A stretch of DNA of 64,000 bases from Haliscomenobacter hydrossis DSM 1100. GTDB lineage: Bacteria > Bacteroidota > Bacteroidia > Chitinophagales > Saprospiraceae. The notes under the pieces are model-generated. The model made no database searches, was not told the DNA's origin, and was given only the letters and a program-made list of their open reading frames with translations. Location: assembly GCF_000212735.1 (NCBI RefSeq), contig NC_015510.1:5643001-5707000 (forward strand). The letters are read 5' to 3'. Position 1 is the stretch's first letter, and each line of letters begins with the position of its first letter. Below are positions 8,844 to 17,378 of the stretch, piece by piece. Position numbers and translations under genes: made by a program.

Positions 8844-8874
8844 CAAAGATACAGGAAATAGGATATCACTCAAA
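8844..8874 (-). promoter_or_regulatory. Bacteroidota-type promoter for the Uma2-like gene
   Basis: On the minus strand TTTG (8871-8874) and TATCTTTG (8844-8851) are separated by 19 bp, a full match to the Bacteroidota -33 TTTG / -7 TAnnTTTG consensus. The predicted start of transcription lies only about 10 bp before the ATG at 8826, so the leader is very short. Confidence 0.65.
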
Positions 8875-8948
8875 AAAATTGTTGTAAATGCTAGCGAAGT
8901 TTTTCAGAAAAAACTAATATTGACAAGTCATGTAAAAAATCAGATCGT

Positions 8949-9767
8949 GTGAAAGACTTCAGTAAAAAAATAGCCGTGATCACGGGTGCAGGCTCTGGGA
9001 TGGGGCGTGAATTGGCCATCCAACTGGCTGCCGCGGGCGCCAAGGTAGTGCTCAATGATTGGAACGAAACCTCCCTGAATGAGACCATTCAACTTATTGA
9101 ACAAAATGGGGGAAGTGCTGGCGGGCGCGCCTTTAGCGTCGCCGATCGCTTGGAGGTGTACAACTTTGCCCAGGAAACGGTGAATCGTTTTGGCGGAGTA
9201 GACATCGTGGTGAACAACGCGGGAATTTCCCTTTTGCAGCAAAAAATTGAAAGCACGCCCTACGAGCTTTTTGAAAAAGTGATCAACATCAACATGTGGG
9301 GGGTGATTTATGGCTCAAAAGCCTTCATTCCTTTCCTGAAAGAACGGCCTGAAGCAGCGCTTGTCAACGTATCCAGCATTTTTGGCATTGCTGCCTATCC
9401 CGATCAGGGACCTTACGTGACCGCCAAATTTGCGGTGCGTGGATTTACCGAAACCCTCCGTCAGGAAATGGCCGGAACCAGTGTGACCGTGACTTGTGTA
9501 CACCCTGGAGGCATTAAAACCAATATTGTCCGCAACATCGATACTACCCAAAAGGCCCGCCTGGATAAGTTTTCGGATGTTTTTGACCGCATGGCCAAAA
9601 TGAGCGCAGCCGATGCAGCTACCCGCATCATCAAGGGTATTCAGCGCAAGGAAAAACGGGTGTTGGTGGGGAAAGATGCCCTGTTTATGGACAAAATAGC
9701 CCGGCTTTTTCCCAGCAATTACGAGGATACCATCATGAAGGGGTACGATATCAAAAAATTCCCGTAG
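8949..9767 (+). CDS. SDR-family NAD(P)-dependent oxidoreductase, SadH-like
   Basis: 272 residues with a GTG start at 8949; the nearest upstream ATG runs straight into TAA. It has the glycine motif TGAGSGMG (about 12-19), NNAG, catalytic Ser in NVSSIFG (about 141) and intact YVTAK (about 155-159). The stretch KFAVRGFTETLRQEM followed by VTCVHPGGIKT is what I recall for mycobacterial SadH (Rv3085) and related 'acetoin-dehydrogenase-like' SDRs. The extra C-terminal helix (about 215-272) is also typical. It likely oxidises or reduces a hydroxy/keto lipid. The stop codon TAG is formed by the first bases of the following hairpin element. Transcription may need its own promoter because an antisense gene sits upstream. 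Confidence 0.88.
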   Translation: MKDFSKKIAVITGAGSGMGRELAIQLAAAGAKVVLNDWNETSLNETIQLIEQNGGSAGGRAFSVADRLEVYNFAQETVNRFGGVDIVVNNAGISLLQQKIESTPYELFEKVININMWGVIYGSKAFIPFLKERPEAALVNVSSIFGIAAYPDQGPYVTAKFAVRGFTETLRQEMAGTSVTVTCVHPGGIKTNIVRNIDTTQKARLDKFSDVFDRMAKMSAADAATRIIKGIQRKEKRVLVGKDALFMDKIARLFPSNYEDTIMKGYDIKKFP

Positions 9768-9793
9768 GGGCAACCCTATGTGGTTGCCCCACG
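9764..9793. repeat. Short hairpin, GGGGCAACC family
   Basis: GTAGGGGCAACC and GGTTGCCCCAC are separated by a few bases, giving a strong 10-12 bp stem. The TAG of the preceding gene is the TAG in the left arm. Close relatives occur at 52820-52890 and 62885-62942. Confidence 0.85.
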
Positions 9794-9814
9794 GCCGCCC
9801 AATAAACCAAAACC

Positions 9815-11242
9815 ATGCAAACGATCACCACCAACGCAATAGACCTGGCTACCCTCTTCAAAAAACAACAGGACTTTGCCCCGCAAATGGCCAATACCAG
9901 CGCTAGTCAACGCATTGAGCGCCTGAATCGCCTCATCCGTTTCATGGATGACGAAGGGGAAATGCAAGGTTTAAAAGACGCCATGTACCAGGATTTTCGC
10001 AAGGCGGAAGTAGAGGTAATGCTCTCCGAAATTGCCGTGGTCAAAAGCCACGCCTTACATGCCCGCCGTGAACTAAGCCGTTGGATGCGACCGCATAAAG
10101 TAACTACGCCGATCACGCTAATTGGAACAACATCCTACATCCACTACGAAGCCAAGGGCGTATCTTTGATCATTTCGCCCTGGAATTACCCTTTTAACCT
10201 GACCTTTTCACCCTTGGTGTATGCCCTGGCAGCAGGCAATACGGCGATCATCAAACCTTCAGAGCTTACGCCGCATACTTCCGCCTTTATGGCCAAAGCG
10301 ATCAAAGCGCTTTTCCCATCCGAAGAGGTCGCGCTCATTGAAGGGGATGCCTCGGTCTCTACCGCATTGTTGGAATTACCTTTCGATCATATTTTTTTTA
10401 CGGGAAGTCCTCAGATTGGCAAAATCGTGATGGCAGCAGCGGCCAAACACCTGGCTTCAGTAACCCTCGAATTGGGTGGTAAATCCCCGGCGATCATTGA
10501 TGCTTCGGCAGCAATTGACAAATTGGCTTACCACCTGGCCTGGGGCAAATGCCTCAACAACGGCCAAACTTGTATTGCACCGGATTATGTGCTGGTAGAA
10601 GCCTCCAAGCGCGATGAATTTGTAGAAGCGTTCCGCAATGGCATCGAGCGGTTGTACCCGAACTCCGCAAAACTTGTCGACAACCCAGATTATTGCCGCA
10701 TCATCAACCCTCGCCATTACCAACGCCTGCGCCGCTTGTACGAGGACGCCCTGAGCAAAGGGGCGCAGGAATCGATGGGTGGAACCTGGAACGAAGCCGA
10801 GCGGTTTGTGCCACCTACCGTACTGGTCAACATGAGTGAAGACATGCTGATCATGGAAGAGGAAATTTTTGGGCCTATCCTCCCGGTTTTGACCTATTCC
10901 AGTCCAGCCGAAGCCGTAGCAATCATTCAGCGGCGCCCCAAACCATTGACCCTTTACATCGGTGCCAAAGATCAACGATTTATTCAATACATGTTGGACA
11001 ATACTTCGGCGGGGGGGGCCGTGATCAACGATTACATGCTTGGTTTTGGCAATCCGAACCTACCTTTTGGCGGAGTAAACAACAGCGGCATCGGCAAGTA
11101 CATGGGCTTTCATGGCTTTGTGGCTTTTTCCAATGAGAAAGCAATTGTGCGAAGGAATTTTGGGACGCTGAGTATGCTTTTCCCTCCTTATACCCAACGG
11201 GTGAAATCCATCATGGCGCTGGTACAAAAAAGACTCCTTTGA
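9815..11242 (+). CDS. Aldehyde dehydrogenase, class 3 / fatty-aldehyde type
   Basis: 475 residues. It has catalytic Glu in ELGGKSP (about 218) and catalytic Cys in NNGQTCIAPDY (about 251). ISPWNYPFNLTFSPL, the cofactor-contacting IIKPSE, and EEIFGPILPV all fit the class 3 (dimeric, about 450-480 residue) family. Class 3 enzymes oxidise medium- and long-chain aldehydes with NAD(P). A hydrophobic, basic C-terminal tail (about 455-475) resembles fatty-aldehyde dehydrogenases that sit on membranes. It closes the monooxygenase/SDR/ligase cluster, consistent with an alcohol-aldehyde-acid-CoA route (inference). A 48-bp gap with a hairpin separates it from the SDR. Confidence 0.93.
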   Translation: MQTITTNAIDLATLFKKQQDFAPQMANTSASQRIERLNRLIRFMDDEGEMQGLKDAMYQDFRKAEVEVMLSEIAVVKSHALHARRELSRWMRPHKVTTPITLIGTTSYIHYEAKGVSLIISPWNYPFNLTFSPLVYALAAGNTAIIKPSELTPHTSAFMAKAIKALFPSEEVALIEGDASVSTALLELPFDHIFFTGSPQIGKIVMAAAAKHLASVTLELGGKSPAIIDASAAIDKLAYHLAWGKCLNNGQTCIAPDYVLVEASKRDEFVEAFRNGIERLYPNSAKLVDNPDYCRIINPRHYQRLRRLYEDALSKGAQESMGGTWNEAERFVPPTVLVNMSEDMLIMEEEIFGPILPVLTYSSPAEAVAIIQRRPKPLTLYIGAKDQRFIQYMLDNTSAGGAVINDYMLGFGNPNLPFGGVNNSGIGKYMGFHGFVAFSNEKAIVRRNFGTLSMLFPPYTQRVKSIMALVQKRLL

Positions 11243-11292
11243 GCAAGGTAAGTCGATAATGCTGTACATGCATAACTAACTCACATTACTCA

Positions 11293-11542
11293 TTTTTCAC
11301 CGCAGAGTAAATGAGTACACGCGGAGTTTCGCGGAGTTTTAGTTTTAAGGAGTTTACCACCTGCGGTGGCTGGAGTTCGGGCTCTAAGAAGGTCTTACGT
11401 AAGATCAAGTCAAGAATAATGGGACTTGAGGGTAACGAACCAACTTTCAGCCATAGCGACCTCCGTGGCCTCTATGCACCGCAGGTGCCCCTAAAAAACT
11501 CCGCGGAACTCCGCGTGTACTCCTTTACTCTGCGGTGAAAAA
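11293..11542. repeat. 250-bp intergenic palindrome, CGCGGAGTT-word family
   Basis: The left arm begins TTTTTCACCGCAGAGTAAA, followed by ACGCGGAGTTTCGCGGAG. The right arm ends with the reverse complement (CCGCGGAACTCCGCGTG, then TTTACTCTGCGGTGAAAAA). Inner arms pair ACCACCTGCGGTG with CACCGCAGGTG. About 110 bp in the middle is not palindromic. It fills the gap between two convergent genes (11243-11565) and could terminate both. Small open frames inside it are not genes. Confidence 0.85.
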
Positions 11543-11565
11543 CATTGCGGTTACATTGAAATCGC

Positions 11566-12687
11566 TTAGCGCTGAATAATAATTGCGCCCGGTTCAAACT
11601 TCCTCCGCACCTGACTCAGCATCGCGTTGAGCTCGGCGGGGGTGCTGTAATTGAACTGAACCCCCACGCGGGTCAGATCACCCGTAGTGGCCTTATAAGG
11701 CGTCATACCTGCTGCGCTGATTTGTGCGACCAATTTGGCCACATTGGCCTGGTCTTTAAAGGAGCCGATGGCAATGATTCCGGTTTTATCGCCCACCGGA
11801 GTTGCGGGTGGGGTAACCACTGGTTTTTCTACCACCTTTGGTGGCGTAGTGGTACTGCTACTGTTCTCTTTGGCCGGAGTTGTTTTGGGGGTAGTAACCG
11901 GCTTTTTTTCCTCTTCGTAAGTCCCGTCTTCGTCCACAATTGCGCCCTGTTTGTCACTGGTCAAGGGCTGGCGCTGCTCTTTGGGAATTTCTTCGGCGGG
12001 GAAATCGTTTTTGTAATTTTCATCCGTGACGGATGGGGGCGGAACATTGACTTGTGTATCACTACTGGTCGATTCATCTAAAGGACCCCGGATGACGTTG
12101 AAAAACAAAAACACAATGACCAGCGTGGCCAAAATCCCCACCAATAAAACATTGTCTCTCAGCCAATGATTGATCAAACGCCCCAGGGGAACTGCGGCAG
12201 GCAGTGGCCCGCTGGAAGTTTGGTGTTCAACCACCACGGGTACAGGTTCGGGCTCCGGTTCGGGTTTGGCAATGGGGTAGGCTTTGATTTCGGGCAGCCC
12301 GTGTGACTCGGTATTGAAATTGGTCGCATCGGGTAAATACTGTAGGTTTTGTTCAAAATCGCGGTACAATCGCCCCAGGTTCGGAAAAGATACGATTTCC
12401 CGTCGATCCAGGACGGCTCGAATTTTATTTACATAGTCTTCCACCAAATTGGAGGCTGTATCAAAAGTGATGCCATAGGTTTTGCCAATGGTATCGATCA
12501 ACAGCCCGTCATCCATGCGGAGGTTGTCGTCAAAAGTGATGGTTTTTGCGGGAGGAGCCAGGGTGCCAGATACCTGGTCAACCACTGCCGATTTGTAACT
12601 ACCCACAAATGAACCCAACCCAGGTAAAGATACTACATCATGTTCATGCAGTAAATCCACGATATGTTTGCTAATATCGATTTCCAT
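11566..12687 (-). CDS. HU-domain / transmembrane / SPOR-domain protein
   Basis: 373 residues in three blocks. Residues 1-130 contain two small alpha/beta units (HIVDLLHEHDVVSLPGLGSF, then YVNKIRAVLDRREIVSFPNL) that match the CCDC81-like prokaryotic HU pair. Next comes a Pro/Glu linker and one membrane segment at about 178-200 (LLVGILATLVIVFLFFNVI). A long low-complexity Thr/Pro/Lys linker follows. Residues about 300-373 read as a SPOR peptidoglycan-binding domain (GIIAIGSFKDQANVAKLVAQ ... RVGVQF). The topology inferred is HU part in the cytoplasm and SPOR in the periplasm, tying a DNA- or polymer-binding head to septal or denuded glycan. Convergent with the aldehyde dehydrogenase and divergent from comEC. 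Confidence 0.85.
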   Translation of the reverse strand: MEIDISKHIVDLLHEHDVVSLPGLGSFVGSYKSAVVDQVSGTLAPPAKTITFDDNLRMDDGLLIDTIGKTYGITFDTASNLVEDYVNKIRAVLDRREIVSFPNLGRLYRDFEQNLQYLPDATNFNTESHGLPEIKAYPIAKPEPEPEPVPVVVEHQTSSGPLPAAVPLGRLINHWLRDNVLLVGILATLVIVFLFFNVIRGPLDESTSSDTQVNVPPPSVTDENYKNDFPAEEIPKEQRQPLTSDKQGAIVDEDGTYEEEKKPVTTPKTTPAKENSSSTTTPPKVVEKPVVTPPATPVGDKTGIIAIGSFKDQANVAKLVAQISAAGMTPYKATTGDLTRVGVQFNYSTPAELNAMLSQVRRKFEPGAIIIQR

Positions 12688-12861
12688 AATCGCATTTGGC
12701 TTTAATGGGGTAAAAGTAAAAAAAATCGTAGTAAGTTATGATTTTTCCCGTATACAGACTACTTTTGAAGTGCTTGCCTTTAAAATGTTTTTACATTTCC
12801 TTTTTTTTTCTCCATTTTCCTCTTTTGTTTCTTGCTGAGCACCCGCTAAAGCACCTGCTTT

Positions 12862-14934
12862 ATGAATTGGCGTATGTTGCCCATGCCCAGGCTATTGTTG
12901 CCGCTGGTTGTGGGGATTGGTGTTGGCGATGGGTACTCCATTTCCTGGGCTTATAAAGAAAAGTTTTACTGGATGATTGGTGGGGCTTTGCTCTTGCTCG
13001 GCACCGCTTTGCTCATTCGCCCCAACTTTCAGCACCGTGCCTGGTTTGGCACCTGCATTTTTTTGATCTTAATTGGCCTGGGTTTACTCAGGATGCAACA
13101 GAGTCATTTTTGGGAAAACCCTACCCACTTCTCCCTTCAACAAACCAATGATTCATTAGGTGTTTGGGGCAAAATCCTGGAAACTCGACCCAGCCCCAAC
13201 AGCTATCGGGTTTTGTTGCAGGTAAAAGCTACCCAGGTGTCCGATTCAGTCTGGCAAAGTGCAGAAGGAAAATTGCTGGCTTACCTTAAAGTTGCGGAGG
13301 GGCAAACCCTCCCTCAACTGGGCCAATGCCTGTATTTGAGCGGTGCCATCGAAAGGGTAAAACCGCCACTCAATCCCGATGCCTTTGACTTTAGGGCTTA
13401 TTTGCAACGACAAGGAATTTACCATCAGGTTTTTGCACCAGAGGGGGCATGGCGGCTGGATTCGGTACATTTTCAAATTCCGCTGACCTTGAGGCTGCAA
13501 AGATTTTGCATCAAAACCTTACGAAAATATCTTCCTGCGGGCGATACCTACGCCGTAGGGGCAGCGCTGATTGTGGGTGAGCGCAGCCAGTTGTCTCAAG
13601 AAATAAAACAAGCCTTCAGCAATAGTGGCGCGGTACATGTATTGTCGGTTTCGGGTTTGCATGTGGGCGTTCTGGCCATCGTTTTGCGCTGGATATTCAG
13701 TTGGGTTCAGTTGGGGAAAGGGGTACAAAAACTCAGTTTGGGCCTTGAACTGGGCAGCATTTGGTTGTTTACTTTACTCACTGGAGCTGCTCCGGCCACG
13801 CTCCGGGCGGCGGTCATGTTTTCGCTGATCATTGGTGCGCGGGCAGTGCTGCGGCAATACAACATCTGGAACATTTTAGCGGCTTCAGCTTTTGCGCTGT
13901 TGTGTTGGCAGCCCAATTTGTTGTGGGACATTGGTTTCCAGCTTTCCTTTTTGGCCATTGCGGGCATTGTGGCTTTCCAACCCTGGATCTACGCGCTTTG
14001 GTCGGCGCCCAATGTTGTGCTGGACTACGTCTGGAAATTGACCAGCGTGGGTATTGCGGCTCAGCTCAGTACAGGCCCGCTTAGTATTTTTTACTTTCAT
14101 CAATTTCCCGTTTTTTTTTGGCTTTCGGGTCTAGTGGCAGTGCCCTTATCGGGAGTCATTTTGGTGCTTGGCCTGCTTTTGTTTGTGCTGGAGGCCATGC
14201 ACATTCCGGCAATGTGGATTGGAAAATTGCTGGCATTTTCCATCCAATTGCTCAATCGATTGATTGAAGCCATCCATCAATTGCCCTATGCGGTAGCCAG
14301 CGGATTTTGGTGGGAGGCATGGGCTACCCTGGTAATGTACGGGGTGCTCTCCCTACTGTGCATTGCCCTCTACCGACGTAAGTTGGGTTGGTTAAACGCT
14401 GCATTGGCGCTGCTTCTGGTTTGGACTATGGCACATTGGCCCGGCATTTTTCAAGCTCAAGAACAAAATCAACTCATTTGTTACCATGTTCCCAAAACTT
14501 CGGTACTCGATTTGGTGCATGGCAACACTGTGCTCACTTTTTCCAGTGCGGACAGCATCCCTGAGTTCATGGCGGCGCAAAACCACCGCTATCATTTGCT
14601 GCTAAAAGCTTCCCGTAGGCTGGAGTGGGGGAGTAGGCTGCGCTGGGGCCATCAGGTTTTCGCTCAAGAAAATCTACTGATTTGGGGGAAATACCGCATT
14701 GGCATATGGGATGGGAATGTAGACATGCGCGTACCAGACAAGTGTGATTATCTCTTGTTGCGTAACAATCCCTGGGTACGCGCCGAAGACTTGCCATCAA
14801 ATCTCAAGCTGATCATTTTGGATGGCTCCAATCGATTTGGCACCCGGCGCTGGATGAAAAAACTCGCGCAGGAAAAAGGTATTCCCATCCACGATACGGG
14901 AGAACAAGGTGCCTGGGTTTTGCAAGGACGATAG
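12862..14934 (+). CDS. comEC: ComEC/Rec2-family competence membrane protein, without C-terminal metallo-beta-lactamase domain
   Basis: 690 residues. It has N-terminal membrane helices, a soluble OB-like segment (about 90-200), and a competence domain. The family hallmark VHVLSVSGLHVGVLAIVL (about 257-274) is followed by many membrane helices to about 520. The protein forms the inner-membrane channel for incoming single-stranded DNA in natural transformation. Many ComEC proteins end in a metallo-beta-lactamase domain with HxHxDH. Here the last about 170 residues form a compact domain without that motif, ending in LKLIILDGSNRFGTRRWMKK. ATG 12862 is chosen because the hydrophobic N-terminus follows directly. 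The neighbouring helix-hairpin-helix gene supports a DNA-uptake role. Confidence 0.9.
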   Translation: MNWRMLPMPRLLLPLVVGIGVGDGYSISWAYKEKFYWMIGGALLLLGTALLIRPNFQHRAWFGTCIFLILIGLGLLRMQQSHFWENPTHFSLQQTNDSLGVWGKILETRPSPNSYRVLLQVKATQVSDSVWQSAEGKLLAYLKVAEGQTLPQLGQCLYLSGAIERVKPPLNPDAFDFRAYLQRQGIYHQVFAPEGAWRLDSVHFQIPLTLRLQRFCIKTLRKYLPAGDTYAVGAALIVGERSQLSQEIKQAFSNSGAVHVLSVSGLHVGVLAIVLRWIFSWVQLGKGVQKLSLGLELGSIWLFTLLTGAAPATLRAAVMFSLIIGARAVLRQYNIWNILAASAFALLCWQPNLLWDIGFQLSFLAIAGIVAFQPWIYALWSAPNVVLDYVWKLTSVGIAAQLSTGPLSIFYFHQFPVFFWLSGLVAVPLSGVILVLGLLLFVLEAMHIPAMWIGKLLAFSIQLLNRLIEAIHQLPYAVASGFWWEAWATLVMYGVLSLLCIALYRRKLGWLNAALALLLVWTMAHWPGIFQAQEQNQLICYHVPKTSVLDLVHGNTVLTFSSADSIPEFMAAQNHRYHLLLKASRRLEWGSRLRWGHQVFAQENLLIWGKYRIGIWDGNVDMRVPDKCDYLLLRNNPWVRAEDLPSNLKLIILDGSNRFGTRRWMKKLAQEKGIPIHDTGEQGAWVLQGR

Positions 14935-14984
14935 ACAGTATCAGATGAAATAATTTTTTATTCAACAATCCAAAACCATCATCC

Positions 14985-15929
14985 ATGAAAAAGCTTCTTG
15001 ACTTTTTTTATTACACCAAAGCCGAACGCAGGGCTTGCGTGATGCTGCTCATTTTATGTACAACCGCATTTTTGTTGCCCGAATGGATCGACTTTGAAAC
15101 GCCTGAAGACCTGACGGTACTGGAGGCAGCCCCTCGGCCCATTCAGGCAAAAATGGCTCCTCGATACCATCAAAAAGAACCGCGTTATGGCAAATCCAGC
15201 TATCCCAAAAGATACCCGGTAAAGGTGGATAAAGCCATCAAATTTTTCCCCTTTGATCCGAATACAATTACAGCATCCGAACTACAGCAACTCGGTCTAT
15301 CCGCCCGCACGGCAGCCATTTGGGTGAAATACAGCGGTAAGGGAGGCCGATTTCGAAAACCGGAAGACGTGCAAAAAGTATATGGTTTGCCACCGGATTG
15401 GTACCCCAAGGCCTTGCCATTCATGCGGATCACCAGGGCTGAAGAAAGTGTATACGCCGCTTCTTCGACAGAAAATACACCTTTTCGATCTTACCCGGAT
15501 GATAAGCCTGGCAGAAAAGATTCCAAACCGTGTACCCCCATCGACGTCAACGCCTCCGACACCAGCGCCTGGCAATCCCTGCGCGGCATTGGCCCCGTGC
15601 TGGCCAGCCGCATCGTCAAGTTCAGGGATAAACTTGGTGGTTTTTATGCCCTGGAGCAAGTGCGGGAGACGTATGGCCTGGCAGATTCGGTCTTCCAAAA
15701 AATACTACCCTGTTTAACCCTGGGCAACCCTGGATTGAAACCTTTGCTGATCAATCAAGCTACTTTGAATGAACTGGCGACTCACCCGTATATTGGCTTT
15801 AAAGCAGCGCGAGGGATTTTGAATTGGAAGGACCAGCATGGTCCGTTTACCAAGCCTGAGCATTTGGAAGAAGTGGTGGCTTTGGAAAAACAAAAGTTGG
15901 AGAGACTGCGGCCTTATTTGCAGTTTTAG
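14985..15929 (+). CDS. Membrane-anchored helix-hairpin-helix protein (ComEA-like)
   Basis: 314 residues. A short basic N-terminus is followed by a membrane anchor (about 18-34, CVMLLILCTTAFLLPEW). Three related helix-hairpin-helix repeats then follow: about 82-145 (FDPNTITASELQQLGLSART), about 185-245 (IDVNASDTSAWQSLRGIGP) and about 250-314 (LINQATLNELATHPYIGFKA). Such repeats bind DNA backbone. ComEA is the periplasmic DNA receptor that works with ComEC, which is 50 bp upstream here, so a joint role in DNA uptake is likely. The domain order is that of the Bacteroidota 'ComEA/HhH' family rather than the Bacillus protein, which has only one HhH pair. Confidence 0.88.
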   Translation: MKKLLDFFYYTKAERRACVMLLILCTTAFLLPEWIDFETPEDLTVLEAAPRPIQAKMAPRYHQKEPRYGKSSYPKRYPVKVDKAIKFFPFDPNTITASELQQLGLSARTAAIWVKYSGKGGRFRKPEDVQKVYGLPPDWYPKALPFMRITRAEESVYAASSTENTPFRSYPDDKPGRKDSKPCTPIDVNASDTSAWQSLRGIGPVLASRIVKFRDKLGGFYALEQVRETYGLADSVFQKILPCLTLGNPGLKPLLINQATLNELATHPYIGFKAARGILNWKDQHGPFTKPEHLEEVVALEKQKLERLRPYLQF

Positions 15930-15939
15930 GATCGGCCTA

Positions 15940-16089
15940 GCACCCGCCTGCGGCGGCTGACGTGGGTTTAATTCGCCCGCAGATTGCGCAGATTTCCGCA
16001 GATAATTTCTCTCTGAGAAAAAAATCTGCGGAAATCTGCGCGATCTGCGGGCGAAAATTAATCGATTTTAGTCCGCCGCAGGCGGGCAT
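15940..16089. repeat. Intergenic palindrome, GCAGATTTCCGCAGAT-word family
   Basis: Nested arms. The outer pair is CGCCTGCGGCGG (15945-15956) with CCGCCGCAGGCG (16072-16083). The inner pair is CGCCCGCAGATTGCGCAG with its reverse complement at about 16036-16053, and the core is ATCTGCGGAAATCTGCG. The outer CCGCCGCAGGCG word is shared with the element at 33640-33793. Confidence 0.85.
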
Positions 16090-16118
16090 TAAATAATTCT
16101 CAAGAGCAGAAAATAAAT

Positions 16119-16126
16119 TAGCTTTG
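16119..16126 (+). promoter_or_regulatory. Candidate -7 element of the acyltransferase gene
   Basis: TAGCTTTG is a perfect TAnnTTTG -7 box, 27 bp before the ATG at 16154. No clear TTTG is found 19-21 bp upstream, so the call is tentative. Confidence 0.4.
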
Positions 16127-16153
16127 CTTATCCACACTTAAAATTCAACGCTA

Positions 16154-17263
16154 ATGACACCTCCCTCCACAGGGCAACGCTTGTACTCCCTCGATGCCCT
16201 GCGCGGCTTTGACATGTTTTGGATCATGGGTGCCGAAGCCGTAGTACACAGCCTCGCCACCGCAACGGGTTCTTCAGTTTGGGAAGCCGCCGCTCATCAA
16301 TTGTCCCATCCCGACTGGCATGGATTTCGACTGTATGATTTGATTTTTCCCCTGTTTTTATTTTTAGCGGGTGTAGCCACCCCTTATTCCGTTGGGCGAG
16401 ACCTGGAAAACGGGAAACCCAAACAACAATTGTTGCTACGGGTCATTCGCCGGGGACTGGTGTTGGTACTCCTGGGCATCATCTACAACAACGGACTGGT
16501 GCTGAAGCCCTTGGCCGAAATCCGTTTTCCCAGCGTACTGGGGCGGATTGGTTTGGCCTACATGTTTGCCAACATCATCTACTTGTACACCAAACAGCTG
16601 GGGCAAATCATCTGGTTTTGCGCCCTGCTCATTGGGTATTGGTTGCTGTTGAGATTCAATGCTGCTCCCGGGTTTCCGATGGGAGACCTGAGCATGGAAG
16701 GCAATTTTGCTTCTTATCTCGATCGCTTGATCATTCCGGGACATTTGTATCTGGACATTCACGATCCGGAAGGTTTGACGAGTTGTATTCCGGCCATTGG
16801 TACGGCTTTGTTGGGGATATACGCCGGGAATTTGCTCAAACACGGCACCATGACCCCACCAAAAAAGGCCCTGATCTTGGCCATTATGGGGGTAGTTGCC
16901 TTGGTTTTGGCGCAGCTCTGGAACCTGGTTTTTCCCATCAACAAAAACCTCTGGACCAGTTCATTTGTGTTACAAACGGGAGGCTGTAGCCTATTGCTGC
17001 TTTCCGCTTTTTATTACGTGATCGACGTTTTGGGCTACCGCCGTTGGGCTTTCTTTTTTGCCGTAATTGGGATGAACTCGATTTTGATTTACCTATCCGA
17101 TGGGTTCATCGACTGGTATTTTACCGCCGAGGCTTTGTTCAAATGGTTGATGCAGCTGTTTAGTGAGCCTTATGCTGCAGTCGTCCTCGCGCTGATGGTC
17201 TTGTTGGTTAAATGGGGATTTTTGTATTTTATGTATTTGAAGAAAGTGTTTTTACGGGTATAG
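16154..17263 (+). CDS. HGSNAT-like (DUF1624/DUF5009) membrane acyltransferase
   Basis: 369 residues with about ten hydrophobic helices. The N-terminus RLYSLDALRGFDMFWIMGAE, followed by a long loop with YDLIFPLFLFLAGVATPYSV and then RRGLVLVLLGIIYNNG, is the pattern of heparan-alpha-glucosaminide N-acetyltransferase relatives. In lysosomal HGSNAT these carry acetyl from cytosolic acetyl-CoA across a membrane to a sugar amine. Bacterial members are inferred to acetylate envelope sugars and are often found near glycan-degrading genes. Here the neighbours (HhH protein, metK) give no pathway. It is convergent with metK across a palindrome that starts one base after the stop. Confidence 0.82.
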   Translation: MTPPSTGQRLYSLDALRGFDMFWIMGAEAVVHSLATATGSSVWEAAAHQLSHPDWHGFRLYDLIFPLFLFLAGVATPYSVGRDLENGKPKQQLLLRVIRRGLVLVLLGIIYNNGLVLKPLAEIRFPSVLGRIGLAYMFANIIYLYTKQLGQIIWFCALLIGYWLLLRFNAAPGFPMGDLSMEGNFASYLDRLIIPGHLYLDIHDPEGLTSCIPAIGTALLGIYAGNLLKHGTMTPPKKALILAIMGVVALVLAQLWNLVFPINKNLWTSSFVLQTGGCSLLLLSAFYYVIDVLGYRRWAFFFAVIGMNSILIYLSDGFIDWYFTAEALFKWLMQLFSEPYAAVVLALMVLLVKWGFLYFMYLKKVFLRV

Positions 17264-17376
17264 ATAAGGTTGAGAAAGTTGAGGGAGGTTGAGAAGGTTG
17301 AGGCTACCGCGAACTACTTAGAAGTGTCCTTGTCTAAGTCGCTCGCGGTAGCCTCAACCTTCTCAACCTCTCTATC
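17264..17376. repeat. Intergenic palindrome, AAGGTTGAG-word family
   Basis: The left arm (17264-17310) is made of GATAAGGTTGAGAAAGTTGAG-type words ending GAGGCTACCGCGA, and the right arm reads TCGCGGTAGCCTCAACC followed by TTCTCAACCTCTCTATC. It exactly fills the gap between the stop codons of two convergent genes (17263 and 17379), so it is a likely bidirectional terminator. Confidence 0.85.
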
Positions 17377-17378
17377 GC

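Noticed and set aside
11311-11538. Small open frame inside the 250-bp palindrome
   Set aside because: It lies wholly in a repeat, and the protein is a translation of reiterated words.
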